Origin: JAHECQ01 sp047638695
Lineage (GTDB): Bacteria; Actinomycetota; Acidimicrobiia; Acidimicrobiales; SZUA-35
Direction of reading: 5' to 3'
Length of the DNA stretch: 22,668 nt
NCBI GenBank assembly: GCA_047638695.1
Contig: JBLINY010000073.1
Span: 1-22,668, forward strand
Shown here: positions 14,069 to 22,043 of the stretch, one piece after another
Layout of the letters: each line of letters starts with the position of its first letter
How positions within the stretch are numbered: position 1 is the stretch's first letter
Program-made: the position numbers and the translations under genes
The notes under the pieces: generated by a model
The model's input: the letters and a program-made list of their open reading frames with translations, nothing else
Told to the model about the DNA's origin: nothing
Databases searched by the model: none

Positions 14069-16219
14069 ATGCCAGTTGCCGGCCCTACGCCACCTCAGCC
14101 CGAGAAGCGCCCAGTTGACCGAACCCTCTGGGGTCACACGGTCACCGATCCCTACCGTTGGCTGCGCGATCGAGAGGACCCAGCCGTCATTGCTCACCTC
14201 GAGGCAGAAAATGCTCACACCGAGCACGCGCTGGCCCCGACGGCCGATCTGCAAGAACAGCTGTTCAACGAGATCAAGGCTCGAGTGCAGGAAACCGACC
14301 TGTCGGTCCCGGTGATCAAAGACAGCTGGTCCTACTACGTGCGCACAGAAGAGGGCGAGCAGTACGCCCACCATTGTCGTCGGTCGGTCATCGATGGGGT
14401 CTTCGGCGAAGAGTCTGTGATGCTCGACGAGAACGTCGAGGCTGCCGCTGGCCCCGGCTCGAGCAGCAGCGGACAGACCGATGCGGACACCGACTCGGAC
14501 ACGGACTCGGACACAGCTGAGGACGGGTACTTCGAGATCGGCGTCTTTGATGTGTCGCCTGATCACGCTCTGTTGGCGTGGGCCGTGGATAGGGCGGGCG
14601 ACGAGCGGTTCCGCCTTGTGATTCGCGAGCTCGATACCGGTCTGGAGCTCGAGGATGTCATCGAGGACGTCTCGTACGGCTCGGCTTGGGCTACTGACAA
14701 CCAGACCTTGTTCTATGTGAGGCCGGACGAGGCCAACCGCCCCTACCAGATCTGGCGACACCGACTCGGCAGCTTGCCCGACGAGGATGTGTTGGTCTTC
14801 GAAGAGAAGGACGAGCGGTTCTTCTGTGGCGTCGGCCGCGACAAGGACGACTCGTTCATCTACGTCGGGTCGTCATCGGCGATCACTGACGAGGTGTGGC
14901 TGATTCCGGCGGACGATCCCACCGCAGCCCCGGCTTGTGTTCAGCCACGAGAAAACGGCATCGAGTACGCGGTGGCGCATCGGCCCGCCGGCCCGGGTGG
15001 ACAGCCACGCCACTTCCTCGTGCTCACTAATTTCGAAGCCGAGAACTTCCGGGTCATGACCGCTCCAATCGACGCCCCACAGCGAGAGAACTGGACCGAG
15101 CTCGTTGCCCACCGCGACGACGTAATGCTCACCGGGTTCGACCTCGCTGGCGACTACCTTGTGCTGTTCGAACGCACCAATGGCGTGACCCAGATGAGCA
15201 CTCGGCGATGGAGTGACGGCGCGATAAAGACCATCGCCCAACCCGAACCGGTCTACACCGTTTGGCCGGGTGCCAATCCGACATCGGACACCAACCTCTT
15301 TCGGTACGGCTACAGCTCGATGGTCACACCACCGTCGGTTTTCACGATCGACTTGGGAACCGACGAACGCACCTTGCTCAAGGAGACAGAAGTTCTCGGC
15401 GGCTTTGATCGCGCCGACTATCGAACCGAACGGGTGTGGGCGACGGCCGACGACGGCACTCGTGTGCCGATGAGTTTGGTGTACCGCTCGGACCGAGATG
15501 CCTCGACGCCCAGCCCCTGTGTGCTGTACGCCTACGGCGCCTACGAAGCATCGATCGACCCGACGTTCTCGTCGGCCCGACTGTCGCTGCTCGATCGTGG
15601 GTTTGTCTTCGCTATTGCTCATGTGCGCGGCGGAGGCGAGATGGGACGGCAGTGGTATCTCGACGGCAAGTTCGAGAACAAGGCCAACACCTTCACCGAC
15701 ACCGTCGCCTGCGCCAAACACCTCGTTGCCGAGGGTTGGACTACGTCGGCACAGCTCGGTCTGCGCGGGGCATCAGCCGGCGGACTGCTCGTCGGTGCAG
15801 CGCTCAACCTGTCGCCGGAGTTGTTTGGCGCTGCGGTAGCCCAGGTGCCATTCGTCGATGCGGTCAACACGATGCTTGACGCCTCGCTGCCCCTCACCGT
15901 CACGGAATGGGAGGAGTGGGGCAACCCGGCTGAGTCCGAAGACATCTACCACCTGATGGCGTCGTACGGGCCATATGAGAACATCAGCGCCGCCGACTAT
16001 CCTGCCATTTTCGCCACCGGCGGGCTCAGTGATCCGCGAGTTGGGTTCTGGGAGCCAGCCAAGTGGGTTCTTGCGCTGCGAGAGAAAACTGCGTCGGGGA
16101 ACCCGGTTTTGTTGTGGACCGATCTCGGCGCCGGACACGGCGGGCCGACCGGGCGATACGCCTCGTGGCGTGAAGAGTCGCGGACGCTGGCCTTCCTAAT
16201 TTCTACCCTCGTGAAGTAG
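14069..16219 (+). CDS. ptrB: Oligopeptidase B (S9A prolyl-oligopeptidase family)
   Basis: The 716-residue length is close to the usual size. Oligopeptidase B cuts short peptides after Arg or Lys. The N-terminal propeller begins after PPQPEKRPV...HGHTVTDPYRWL-type sequence. The C-terminal alpha/beta-hydrolase domain has RGGGEMGRQWY, the nucleophile motif GASAGG (Ser569), SDPRVGFWEP (Asp655) and AGHGG (His690). VAQVPFVDAVNTMLD and EWEEWGNP are typical of PtrB rather than of prolyl oligopeptidase proper. No signal peptide is seen, so it is cytoplasmic. An acidic low-complexity insert (about residues 129-152) interrupts the propeller. The in-frame ATG at 14024 would overlap the phosphatase gene and is disfavoured. 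It ends 37 bases before arc. Confidence 0.95.
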   Translation: MPVAGPTPPQPEKRPVDRTLWGHTVTDPYRWLRDREDPAVIAHLEAENAHTEHALAPTADLQEQLFNEIKARVQETDLSVPVIKDSWSYYVRTEEGEQYAHHCRRSVIDGVFGEESVMLDENVEAAAGPGSSSSGQTDADTDSDTDSDTAEDGYFEIGVFDVSPDHALLAWAVDRAGDERFRLVIRELDTGLELEDVIEDVSYGSAWATDNQTLFYVRPDEANRPYQIWRHRLGSLPDEDVLVFEEKDERFFCGVGRDKDDSFIYVGSSSAITDEVWLIPADDPTAAPACVQPRENGIEYAVAHRPAGPGGQPRHFLVLTNFEAENFRVMTAPIDAPQRENWTELVAHRDDVMLTGFDLAGDYLVLFERTNGVTQMSTRRWSDGAIKTIAQPEPVYTVWPGANPTSDTNLFRYGYSSMVTPPSVFTIDLGTDERTLLKETEVLGGFDRADYRTERVWATADDGTRVPMSLVYRSDRDASTPSPCVLYAYGAYEASIDPTFSSARLSLLDRGFVFAIAHVRGGGEMGRQWYLDGKFENKANTFTDTVACAKHLVAEGWTTSAQLGLRGASAGGLLVGAALNLSPELFGAAVAQVPFVDAVNTMLDASLPLTVTEWEEWGNPAESEDIYHLMASYGPYENISAADYPAIFATGGLSDPRVGFWEPAKWVLALREKTASGNPVLLWTDLGAGHGGPTGRYASWREESRTLAFLISTLVK
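14484..14517 (+). repeat. GAC-rich short repeat in ptrB encoding TD/SD
   Basis: A run built on the 12-base theme GACACGGACTCG encodes alternating Thr-Asp and Ser-Asp. It makes up most of the acidic insert in oligopeptidase B and stays in frame. Confidence 0.75.
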
Positions 16220-16256
16220 CGGTACGTCTTTCGTCATCTCAGGCGTGTAATGTCCG

Positions 16257-18050
16257 ATGGGTACGGACCCACCAGGAGGTAGTGCCGTCAACAAGTCTGA
16301 GTACGACCGTCGGTTGGCCGCCTATGAGAGCGGCATGGCCGAGTTGCAAGAGCAACTGAAGGCAATGGAGGAAGAAGTTGTCACCCTCCGGCGCCGACTT
16401 CAGGACGCGCCCAAACGCGTTCGCACTCTCGAAGAGCGTCTGCTCGACACCAAGGGCCAGCTGGCTCAAGCTGTCAGTCAGAACGAAAAGCTCACATACA
16501 CCCTCCGCGAAGCGCGCGAACACATCGCCGCTCTTCGCGAAGAGGTCGAGAAGCTGACCCACCCGCCAAGCGCCTACGGCACGTTCCTCGGCCGCAACGA
16601 CGATGACGACACCGTCGACATCTTCACGAGCGGCCGCAAGATGCGGGTCGAGCTCCACCCGGGTATCGATGACGACCGCCTGGTCACCGGCGCCGAGGTG
16701 GTTCTGAACGAATCCCTCAACGTCGTCAAGGTCCGCGGTCCCGAGAAGAACGGCGAGGTCGTCTCAATCAAAGAGATGCTCGACGACAAGACCCGTGCGG
16801 TCATCGTTGGCCGAGCCGACGAGGAACGCGTTGTCGAGTTGGCCGACTTCTTGGTTGGCACAGGTGTCCGCGCCGGAGATTCCATGCTCCTCGACGCTCG
16901 CTCGTCGATACTGATTGAAAAGCTCCCGAAGGCCGAGGTTGAAGATCTTGTGCTCGAAGAGGTGCCCGATGTCAGCTACGAAGACATCGGCGGTCTTGAC
17001 GAGCAGATCGAAACCATCATGGATTCGGTCGAATTGCCGTTTCTCCACGCCGATCTCTACACCGAGCACGAGTTGCCGGCGCCAAAGGGAATTCTGCTCT
17101 ACGGCCCACCCGGTTGCGGCAAAACCCTCATAGCCAAGGCAGTGGCCAACTCGTTGGCCAAAAAAGTGGCCGAGATCTCCGGTGACGAACACGCCACGAG
17201 CTTTTTCTTGAACATCAAGGGCCCAGAGCTGCTCAACAAGTATGTCGGTGAAACTGAGCGTCAGATCCGACTGATCTTCCAACGGGCTCGTGAGAAGGCC
17301 GAAGAAGGCATGCCCGTCATCATCTTCTTCGATGAGATGGAGTCGTTGTTCCGCACTCGCGGCAGTGGCATCAGCTCCGACATCGAAAGCACCATCGTTC
17401 CGCAGCTGCTGGCCGAAATTGATGGCGTCGAAGCGCTGAAGAACACCATCGTGATCGGTGCCTCGAACCGCGAGGATCTCATTGATCCCGCCATCCTGCG
17501 ACCGGGCCGCCTCGATGTGAAGATCAAGATCGAGCGACCAAACGAAGTGGCAGCCAAGTCGATCTTTGCCCGATATCTCACGACGAGCCTGCCGATTCAC
17601 GACACCGAACTTACTGATCACGACCATCGCGACGACGCCTTGAGCGCCATGGTCGATGCCGCTGTTGAGTTCATGTATCGCACCGACGACGAGACTCGGT
17701 TCCTCGAGGTCACCTACCAGAACGGCGACAAAGAAGTTCTGTACTTCCGTGACTTCTCCTCCGGAGCCATGATCGAGAACATTGTTCGGCGGGCGAAGAA
17801 GCTGGCCATCAAGCGCTTCCTCGACGTTGGCGAAAAGGGCATCAAAACCGAGGATCTTCTCGCGTCGGTTACCCAGGAATTCAAAGAGCAGGAAGACCTT
17901 CCGAACACCTCGAACCCTGATGACTGGGCCAAGATCTCGGGTAAGAAGGGCGAACGAATCGTCTATGTCCGGACCTTGATCTCCAAGGACGGTGACGACG
18001 CCGAGGGCGGCAGGGCCATCGAGCAGGTCGCAGCAGGCCAGTACCTGTAG
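16257..18050 (+). CDS. arc: Proteasome-associated AAA+ ATPase ARC/Mpa
   Basis: The product is up to 597 residues. It is the hexameric ring that recognises Pup, unfolds the tagged protein and threads it into the 20S proteasome. An N-terminal coiled coil (about residues 15-100) binds Pup. Two OB folds follow (about 105-240; TVDIFTSGRKMR and GRADEERVV). The AAA+ domain has Walker A GPPGCGKT (283-290), Walker B IIFFDE and the ASNRED/RPGRLD region. The C terminus ends GQYL, the tail that docks on the proteasome core. The start is uncertain. The ATG at 16257 lies only 3 bases after TAATGT, while a strong AGGAGG (16274-16279) lies downstream of it and faces no in-frame ATG, GTG or TTG. The next in-frame ATG is 16335. 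Confidence 0.96.
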   Translation: MGTDPPGGSAVNKSEYDRRLAAYESGMAELQEQLKAMEEEVVTLRRRLQDAPKRVRTLEERLLDTKGQLAQAVSQNEKLTYTLREAREHIAALREEVEKLTHPPSAYGTFLGRNDDDDTVDIFTSGRKMRVELHPGIDDDRLVTGAEVVLNESLNVVKVRGPEKNGEVVSIKEMLDDKTRAVIVGRADEERVVELADFLVGTGVRAGDSMLLDARSSILIEKLPKAEVEDLVLEEVPDVSYEDIGGLDEQIETIMDSVELPFLHADLYTEHELPAPKGILLYGPPGCGKTLIAKAVANSLAKKVAEISGDEHATSFFLNIKGPELLNKYVGETERQIRLIFQRAREKAEEGMPVIIFFDEMESLFRTRGSGISSDIESTIVPQLLAEIDGVEALKNTIVIGASNREDLIDPAILRPGRLDVKIKIERPNEVAAKSIFARYLTTSLPIHDTELTDHDHRDDALSAMVDAAVEFMYRTDDETRFLEVTYQNGDKEVLYFRDFSSGAMIENIVRRAKKLAIKRFLDVGEKGIKTEDLLASVTQEFKEQEDLPNTSNPDDWAKISGKKGERIVYVRTLISKDGDDAEGGRAIEQVAAGQYL

Positions 18051-18065
18051 TCCTTGCTCGACCTC

Positions 18066-18071
18066 TAGTGT
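18066..18071 (+). promoter_or_regulatory. Candidate -10 box of dop
   Basis: TAGTGT lies exactly 7 bases before the GTG at 18079, which decides that start over the GTG at 18070. dop could thus be made from its own leaderless transcript as well as by read-through from arc. Confidence 0.38.
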
Positions 18072-18078
18072 GCTCCTC

Positions 18079-19593
18079 GTGGCCATTCCTAAAGTCATCG
18101 GCATCGAAACCGAACTCGGCATTATGGTGCGTGGCACCAACGAGTGGAACCCAGTATCGGCCTCGTCGCTGCTGATCAACGCCTATGTGGGCGCTGAACC
18201 TGGTGCGCTCGACGAGCGATCACGGCCCGTGGCATGGGACTTCATCGACGAGAGCCCGAGCGCAGACGCTCGCGACTATCTGCCGCCTGAGTTTGCCATG
18301 CCGCCCGAGGTCGAGACCCACCTGGTCAATGCCGTGCTCACCAACGGTGCCAGGTACTACGTCGACCATGCGCATCCTGAGATTTCGACTCCCGAGTGTC
18401 GGGACGCTTTGTCGGCCGTCGTGTTCGACCGTGCCGCTGAGCTGATCGCCGTCGACTCGATGGCACTGGCCAACGACGTGCTGCCCGACGGGCAGGAGAT
18501 CGTTCTCTACAAGGACAACTCCGACCGCAAGGGCAACGCCTACGGGTGCCACGAGAACTTCCTCCTCGATCGGGCCGTTCCGTTTGGCCAGATCGTGACG
18601 GCGGCGACCGGTCACTTTGTTACCCGGCAGATCTACACCGGCTCGGGAAAGGTCGGGAGCGAGCTGCCCGGGATCGGCTCCGACGAGATCCCCTATCAAC
18701 TCACGCAACGGGCTGAGCACTTCGAAGAGGAAGTCGGGCTCGAGACGACGCTGAAGCGTCCGATCGTGAACACACGCGACGAGCCCCATGCCGACAGTCA
18801 GCGATACCGCCGGCTGCACGTCATCGTTGGCGACGCCAACATGTCGCAGGTTGCCACGTTCATGAAAGTCGGCACCACCTCGGTGCTGTTCGCAATGTTG
18901 GAAGACGACGCGTTCGAGCGGATGCACCCGTTGGCCGAACCGGTCGCCGCAATGCATCAGGTCAGCCACGACCTCACCCTGGCTCGCCCCTTGCGGTTGG
19001 CCGATCACACGACAGCGACGGCCCTGGAGCTCCAGGTCGACTTCCTGAGTCAAGCCCGCGTTTGGGCCGATCGGTTCGGGTTCGAAGCAGTCGGCGGCGA
19101 CGAGGTTGGCGCCATGATTCTCGATCGGTGGGCTGACATTCTCGCCGGCCTCGAGAGTGATCCCGATTCGGTCGCCCCACAGGTCGACTGGCTAGCCAAG
19201 AAGCGGTTGCTCGACGGCTTCCGTGAACGCCACGACTGTGAGTGGGGTGATCCTCGTCTGCGGGCGCTTGATTTGCAGTACCACGATCTCCGACCGACGA
19301 AGTCGCTGGCGGCGCGAGCGGGCCTCGAGACCATCGTCGATGAAGCGGCAGCCGTTGTGGCCAAACACGATCCGCCGCTTGACACCCGGGCGTACTTCCG
19401 CGGCAGGTGTCTGCAGAAGTTCGCGGACAACGTCGTTGCTGCCAACTGGGACTCGATCGTCTTCGACGTTGGTGATGAACCTTTACGGCGTGTTCCCATG
19501 CTCGAGCCTTGCCGCGGTACGGTGGAGCACGTGGGGACGCTGTTGGACGAGAGCGCAACGGTGTCCGAACTTCTCGAGAAACTGGGTGCGTGA
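18079..19593 (+). CDS. dop: Pup deamidase/depupylase Dop
   Basis: The product is 504 residues. Dop converts the C-terminal Gln of Pup to Glu and also removes Pup from substrates. It belongs to the glutamine-synthetase-like carboxylate-amine ligase fold shared with PafA. The N-terminal IGIETELG (Glu10, Glu12) binds metal/nucleotide. TNGARYYVDHAHPE contains the key Asp96. NTRDEPHAD and RRLHVIVGDANMSQ are diagnostic, and the C-terminal DTRAYFRGRC...NWDSIVFD matches Dop, not PafA. The frame is open upstream into arc, but the sequence becomes family-like only at AIPKVIG. The stop TGA shares one base with the pup ATG (TGATG), so the two are translationally coupled. Confidence 0.96.
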   Translation: MAIPKVIGIETELGIMVRGTNEWNPVSASSLLINAYVGAEPGALDERSRPVAWDFIDESPSADARDYLPPEFAMPPEVETHLVNAVLTNGARYYVDHAHPEISTPECRDALSAVVFDRAAELIAVDSMALANDVLPDGQEIVLYKDNSDRKGNAYGCHENFLLDRAVPFGQIVTAATGHFVTRQIYTGSGKVGSELPGIGSDEIPYQLTQRAEHFEEEVGLETTLKRPIVNTRDEPHADSQRYRRLHVIVGDANMSQVATFMKVGTTSVLFAMLEDDAFERMHPLAEPVAAMHQVSHDLTLARPLRLADHTTATALELQVDFLSQARVWADRFGFEAVGGDEVGAMILDRWADILAGLESDPDSVAPQVDWLAKKRLLDGFRERHDCEWGDPRLRALDLQYHDLRPTKSLAARAGLETIVDEAAAVVAKHDPPLDTRAYFRGRCLQKFADNVVAANWDSIVFDVGDEPLRRVPMLEPCRGTVEHVGTLLDESATVSELLEKLGA

Positions 19594-19787
19594 TGGCTGA
19601 GCGTGAGCAAATCAAGAAACCGAGCCCGCGAGAGAGCGAGCAGGTCGTTGAAGAAACTGCTGCTGGTAGCGAGTCGGGGGAGAAACTGAAGGCCGAGCTC
19701 GATGATCTCCTCGACGAGATTGATGACGTGCTCGAAACCAATGCCGAGGACTTTGTGAAGTCCTACATCCAAAAGGGTGGCCAGTAA
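19593..19787 (+). CDS. pup: Prokaryotic ubiquitin-like protein Pup
   Basis: This 64-residue, highly charged and largely disordered protein is conjugated to lysines as a degradation tag. The sequence has a polar N-terminal half, a helix-forming middle (LKAELDDLLDEIDDVLETNAEDFV) that pairs with the ARC coiled coil, and the conserved end SYIQKGGQ. The last residue is Gln, so it must be deamidated by Dop before PafA can use it. The frame extends upstream within dop, but MAEREQIKK with the TGATG overlap is the clear start. Confidence 0.97.
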   Translation: MAEREQIKKPSPRESEQVVEETAAGSESGEKLKAELDDLLDEIDDVLETNAEDFVKSYIQKGGQ

Positions 19788-19847
19788 CCCACTCGCCATC
19801 TAGTTGGTGAGGTCGACCAGTCGATATTGCTAGGCGATATTGGCTGG

Positions 19848-20504
19848 CTAGTAGGCGACGTTTGTTGGTTCTGACGTTGCTTCGGGAAGAAACCCGCACG
19901 TAGCGAGGGCCCGCCGGAACAGCCAGATCAGTCCCGACCCGATCGGGAATGACACGACGAGATCGAGCGGCCAGTGCCGCCCGAGCGTCAGGCGAGTTAT
20001 CGCCTCGAACAAGCCGAAAACCAGGGCCCACGTAAGCACCCACCGTGTCGAGCGGGTCGGCAGGAACAATGTCAACGCGATTCCTGTGAGCAGGACGACG
20101 CGCATGACGCCGCCCGAGAAATACGGGCCAACTGCACCGATGACGTCGGCTGATGGCACGCTGCCCTGGATGATGCGGTTGGTGATGTTCTGAAGGGCGT
20201 CGGCGCCGACGCCGACGCCGGCGACCAGAAGAACGGGTGACAAGTGACGGTGGCGACCGGCCGCAAGTATGGCCAGAACAATCAACATCGCCCGGTTGAG
20301 GGGAATGGCTCCGAGGTCAGTCGCGACCTCACAGAAGGAGGCCAGACCCGGGATTGGTTGCAGCCAGGGCACGAGCGCTTCGAATATTCCTTCATCAACA
20401 TCCCTCACAATGCCAATGAGGGTGAACCTGGCGAAGGCAAGAATCACTATGAATCCGAGCATGGCGAAGCCAGCCAGCCGCATGAGTTCGCGCATCGTCG
20501 CCAT
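19848..20504 (-). CDS. PAP2-superfamily-like membrane protein with altered active site
   Basis: The product is 218 residues from the ATG at 20504, with a TTG start at 20513 as the alternative. It has about six hydrophobic segments. The third PAP2 signature motif is present as TRLTLGRHWPLD (R-x5-H-x3-D). The second motif, normally PSGH, reads FSGG, so its catalytic-triad His is replaced by Gly. The first motif (K-x6-RP) is not recognisable; the expected place reads NRIIQGSVPSADV. The family removes phosphate from lipid phosphates or undecaprenyl pyrophosphate, but this copy may be inactive or act differently. It sits on the opposite strand between pup and prcB. TAACCT 8 bases before 20504 supports that start. 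Confidence 0.75.
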   Translation of the reverse strand: MATMRELMRLAGFAMLGFIVILAFARFTLIGIVRDVDEGIFEALVPWLQPIPGLASFCEVATDLGAIPLNRAMLIVLAILAAGRHRHLSPVLLVAGVGVGADALQNITNRIIQGSVPSADVIGAVGPYFSGGVMRVVLLTGIALTLFLPTRSTRWVLTWALVFGLFEAITRLTLGRHWPLDLVVSFPIGSGLIWLFRRALATCGFLPEATSEPTNVAY

Positions 20505-20512
20505 CTGGATCA

Positions 20513-20518
20513 AGGTTA
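20513..20518 (-). promoter_or_regulatory. Candidate -10 box of the PAP2-like gene
   Basis: TAACCT on the minus strand ends 8 bases before the ATG at 20504. It lies 18 bases from the divergent prcB box. Confidence 0.33.
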
Positions 20519-20536
20519 GGACAGGCCGGTGTCCGC

Positions 20537-20542
20537 TAACGT
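20537..20542 (+). promoter_or_regulatory. Candidate -10 box of prcB
   Basis: TAACGT lies 7 bases before the ATG at 20550. A weak GAGGT sits between them. Because the PAP2-like gene separates pup from prcB, the proteasome genes need a promoter here. Confidence 0.42.
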
Positions 20543-20549
20543 GAGGTCA

Positions 20550-21356
20550 ATGAACCTACCCCTGTACTCCCCATCGGATGACCCGGGACCGAGCTTCACG
20601 AACCTGCTCGGCGACCACGGACTCCGACCCGACTACAGCGTGGCGCAGCCGAGTGGCCCTGGTGCCGCCGATCACCTCAAGATCACCCACGGGACAACCG
20701 TCGTTGCCGCCCGCTACGGGGATGGCGTGATTATCGCAGGCGACCGTCGAGCTACATCAGGCAACCTCATCAGCCACCGAACCATGCAGAAGGTATTCCG
20801 GGCCGACCGTTGGTCGGGCGTCGCCATTGCCGGCGCCGCCGGCCCAGCGATTGAGATGGTCAAGCTTTTTCAACTTCAGCTTGAGCACTACGAAAAGGTC
20901 GAGGGCCATTCGCTCTCGCTCGAGGGTAAGGCGAACCAACTCTCGCAGATGTTGCGCAACCACTTGCCCGCTGCCATGCAGGGAATGGTGGTCGTTCCGA
21001 TCTTTGCCGGCTTCGACCGTCGCCGAGAGTACGGCCGCCTGTTCGCCTACGACGTCACCGGTGGCCGCTACGAAGAGGAGGACTACGTAGCCTCCGGCTC
21101 CGGCAGCCTCCACGCTCGTACCGTGATCAAACTTGGGCATCGCGACAACCTGAGTCGGGAGCAGGGCGTCGATCTCCTGATCAAGGCACTGTTCACCGCC
21201 GCTGATGACGATTCGGCGACTGGCGGTCCCGACAGCATGCGCGGCATCTATCCACTCGTTGCCACCATCGACGCCGACGGCTTCACCGAGGTCGAAGAAG
21301 ACGAAGTCTCCGAACGCTTCGCGACCGTCATCGCCGACTTCACCGAGAGGGCCTGA
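20550..21356 (+). CDS. prcB: 20S proteasome beta subunit PrcB
   Basis: This 268-residue precursor of the catalytic subunit is processed by itself. The propeptide covers residues 1-48. Cleavage at HG|TTVVAARY exposes the nucleophile Thr49. Other core features are GDRRATSGN (the Asp of the active site), GIAGAA-type GVAIAGAAG, HYEKVEG, AAMQGM and ASGSGSLHA, with DDDSATGGPD near the end, all close to mycobacterial PrcB. A GTG at 20529 is in frame, but the TANNNT box points to 20550. It is followed by prcA after 2 bases. Confidence 0.97.
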   Translation: MNLPLYSPSDDPGPSFTNLLGDHGLRPDYSVAQPSGPGAADHLKITHGTTVVAARYGDGVIIAGDRRATSGNLISHRTMQKVFRADRWSGVAIAGAAGPAIEMVKLFQLQLEHYEKVEGHSLSLEGKANQLSQMLRNHLPAAMQGMVVVPIFAGFDRRREYGRLFAYDVTGGRYEEEDYVASGSGSLHARTVIKLGHRDNLSREQGVDLLIKALFTAADDDSATGGPDSMRGIYPLVATIDADGFTEVEEDEVSERFATVIADFTERA

Positions 21357-21358
21357 TC

Positions 21359-22033
21359 ATGAACATGCCATTCTACGTAGCACCCGAACAGGTGATGAAA
21401 GACCGGGCCGACTACGCCCAAAAGGGTATTGCCCGCGGTCGGAGTCTGGTGGCTATCGAATTCGACGAGGGCATTCTTATGGCGGCCGAAAATCCGTCTC
21501 GCAACCTGCGAAAGATCTCTGAGATCTACGACCGCATCGCCTTCGCCGGCGCTGGTAAGTACAACGAGTACGACCAGCTCCGAATCGCCGGGATTCGGCA
21601 CGCCGACATGAAGGGCTACACCTATAGTCGCGACGATGTCGACTCCCAGGCGCTAGCCAATCAGTACGCCCAGATGCTCGGTCAGATCTTCACTCACGAG
21701 ATGAAGCCGCTCGAAGTCGAGATCTTGGTGGCAGCCATCGGGCACGAAGAGGACGGCAACCGACTTTTCCACATCCGTTACGACGGTTCGGTAACCGACG
21801 AAGATGGCTACGCCGCCCTCGGTGGCGATGCCGAGGCGATCCGCGAGCGCCTCGACGCAGCAAACCTGGATCAACTGGACGCCGGTGGCGCCCTCAGCGC
21901 GGCCGTGGCGGCTCTGGCTGGCCCCGACCGTGTTCTCAGCGCTGAGGAACTGGAGGTTGCGGTGCTCGATCGTCTCGACGACGGTCGGTGTTTCCGTCGC
22001 CTGGAGGCCTCGGATATCGCGGCGTTGCTTTAG
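21359..22033 (+). CDS. prcA: 20S proteasome alpha subunit PrcA
   Basis: These 224 residues form the outer heptameric rings that gate the core and receive ARC. The N-terminal FYVAPEQVMKDRADYAQKGI is the usual alpha-subunit start and gating segment. AENPSRNLRKISEIYDRI and GAGKYNEYDQLR are characteristic. GAGAGG at 21343-21348 serves as ribosome binding site, overlapping the end of prcB, with the prcB stop 2 bases before this ATG. There is no catalytic Thr, as expected. The stop codon TAG is the first half of the candidate -10 box of pafA. Confidence 0.97.
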   Translation: MNMPFYVAPEQVMKDRADYAQKGIARGRSLVAIEFDEGILMAAENPSRNLRKISEIYDRIAFAGAGKYNEYDQLRIAGIRHADMKGYTYSRDDVDSQALANQYAQMLGQIFTHEMKPLEVEILVAAIGHEEDGNRLFHIRYDGSVTDEDGYAALGGDAEAIRERLDAANLDQLDAGGALSAAVAALAGPDRVLSAEELEVAVLDRLDDGRCFRRLEASDIAALL

Positions 22034-22036
22034 CGT
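22031..22036 (+). promoter_or_regulatory. Candidate -10 box of pafA
   Basis: TAGCGT includes the prcA stop codon and lies 7 bases before the GTG at 22044, which decides between that GTG and the one at 22035. Confidence 0.38.
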
Positions 22037-22043
22037 GGCCGCC

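Noticed and set aside
13913..14761. 282-residue minus frame over the start of ptrB
   Set aside because: It is antisense to conserved oligopeptidase B sequence and lacks family features.
14873..15721. 282-residue minus frame in the middle of ptrB
   Set aside because: It is antisense to the catalytic part of ptrB and has no start signal.
16764..18179. 471-residue open frame antisense to arc
   Set aside because: It lies wholly opposite a highly conserved AAA+ gene with matching codon structure; long antisense frames are expected in high-GC DNA and the product resembles no family.
20200..20225. GCCGACGCCGACGCC-type repeat in the PAP2-like gene
   Set aside because: It is a short codon-level run for Gly, Val and Ala in a membrane helix, not an independent element.
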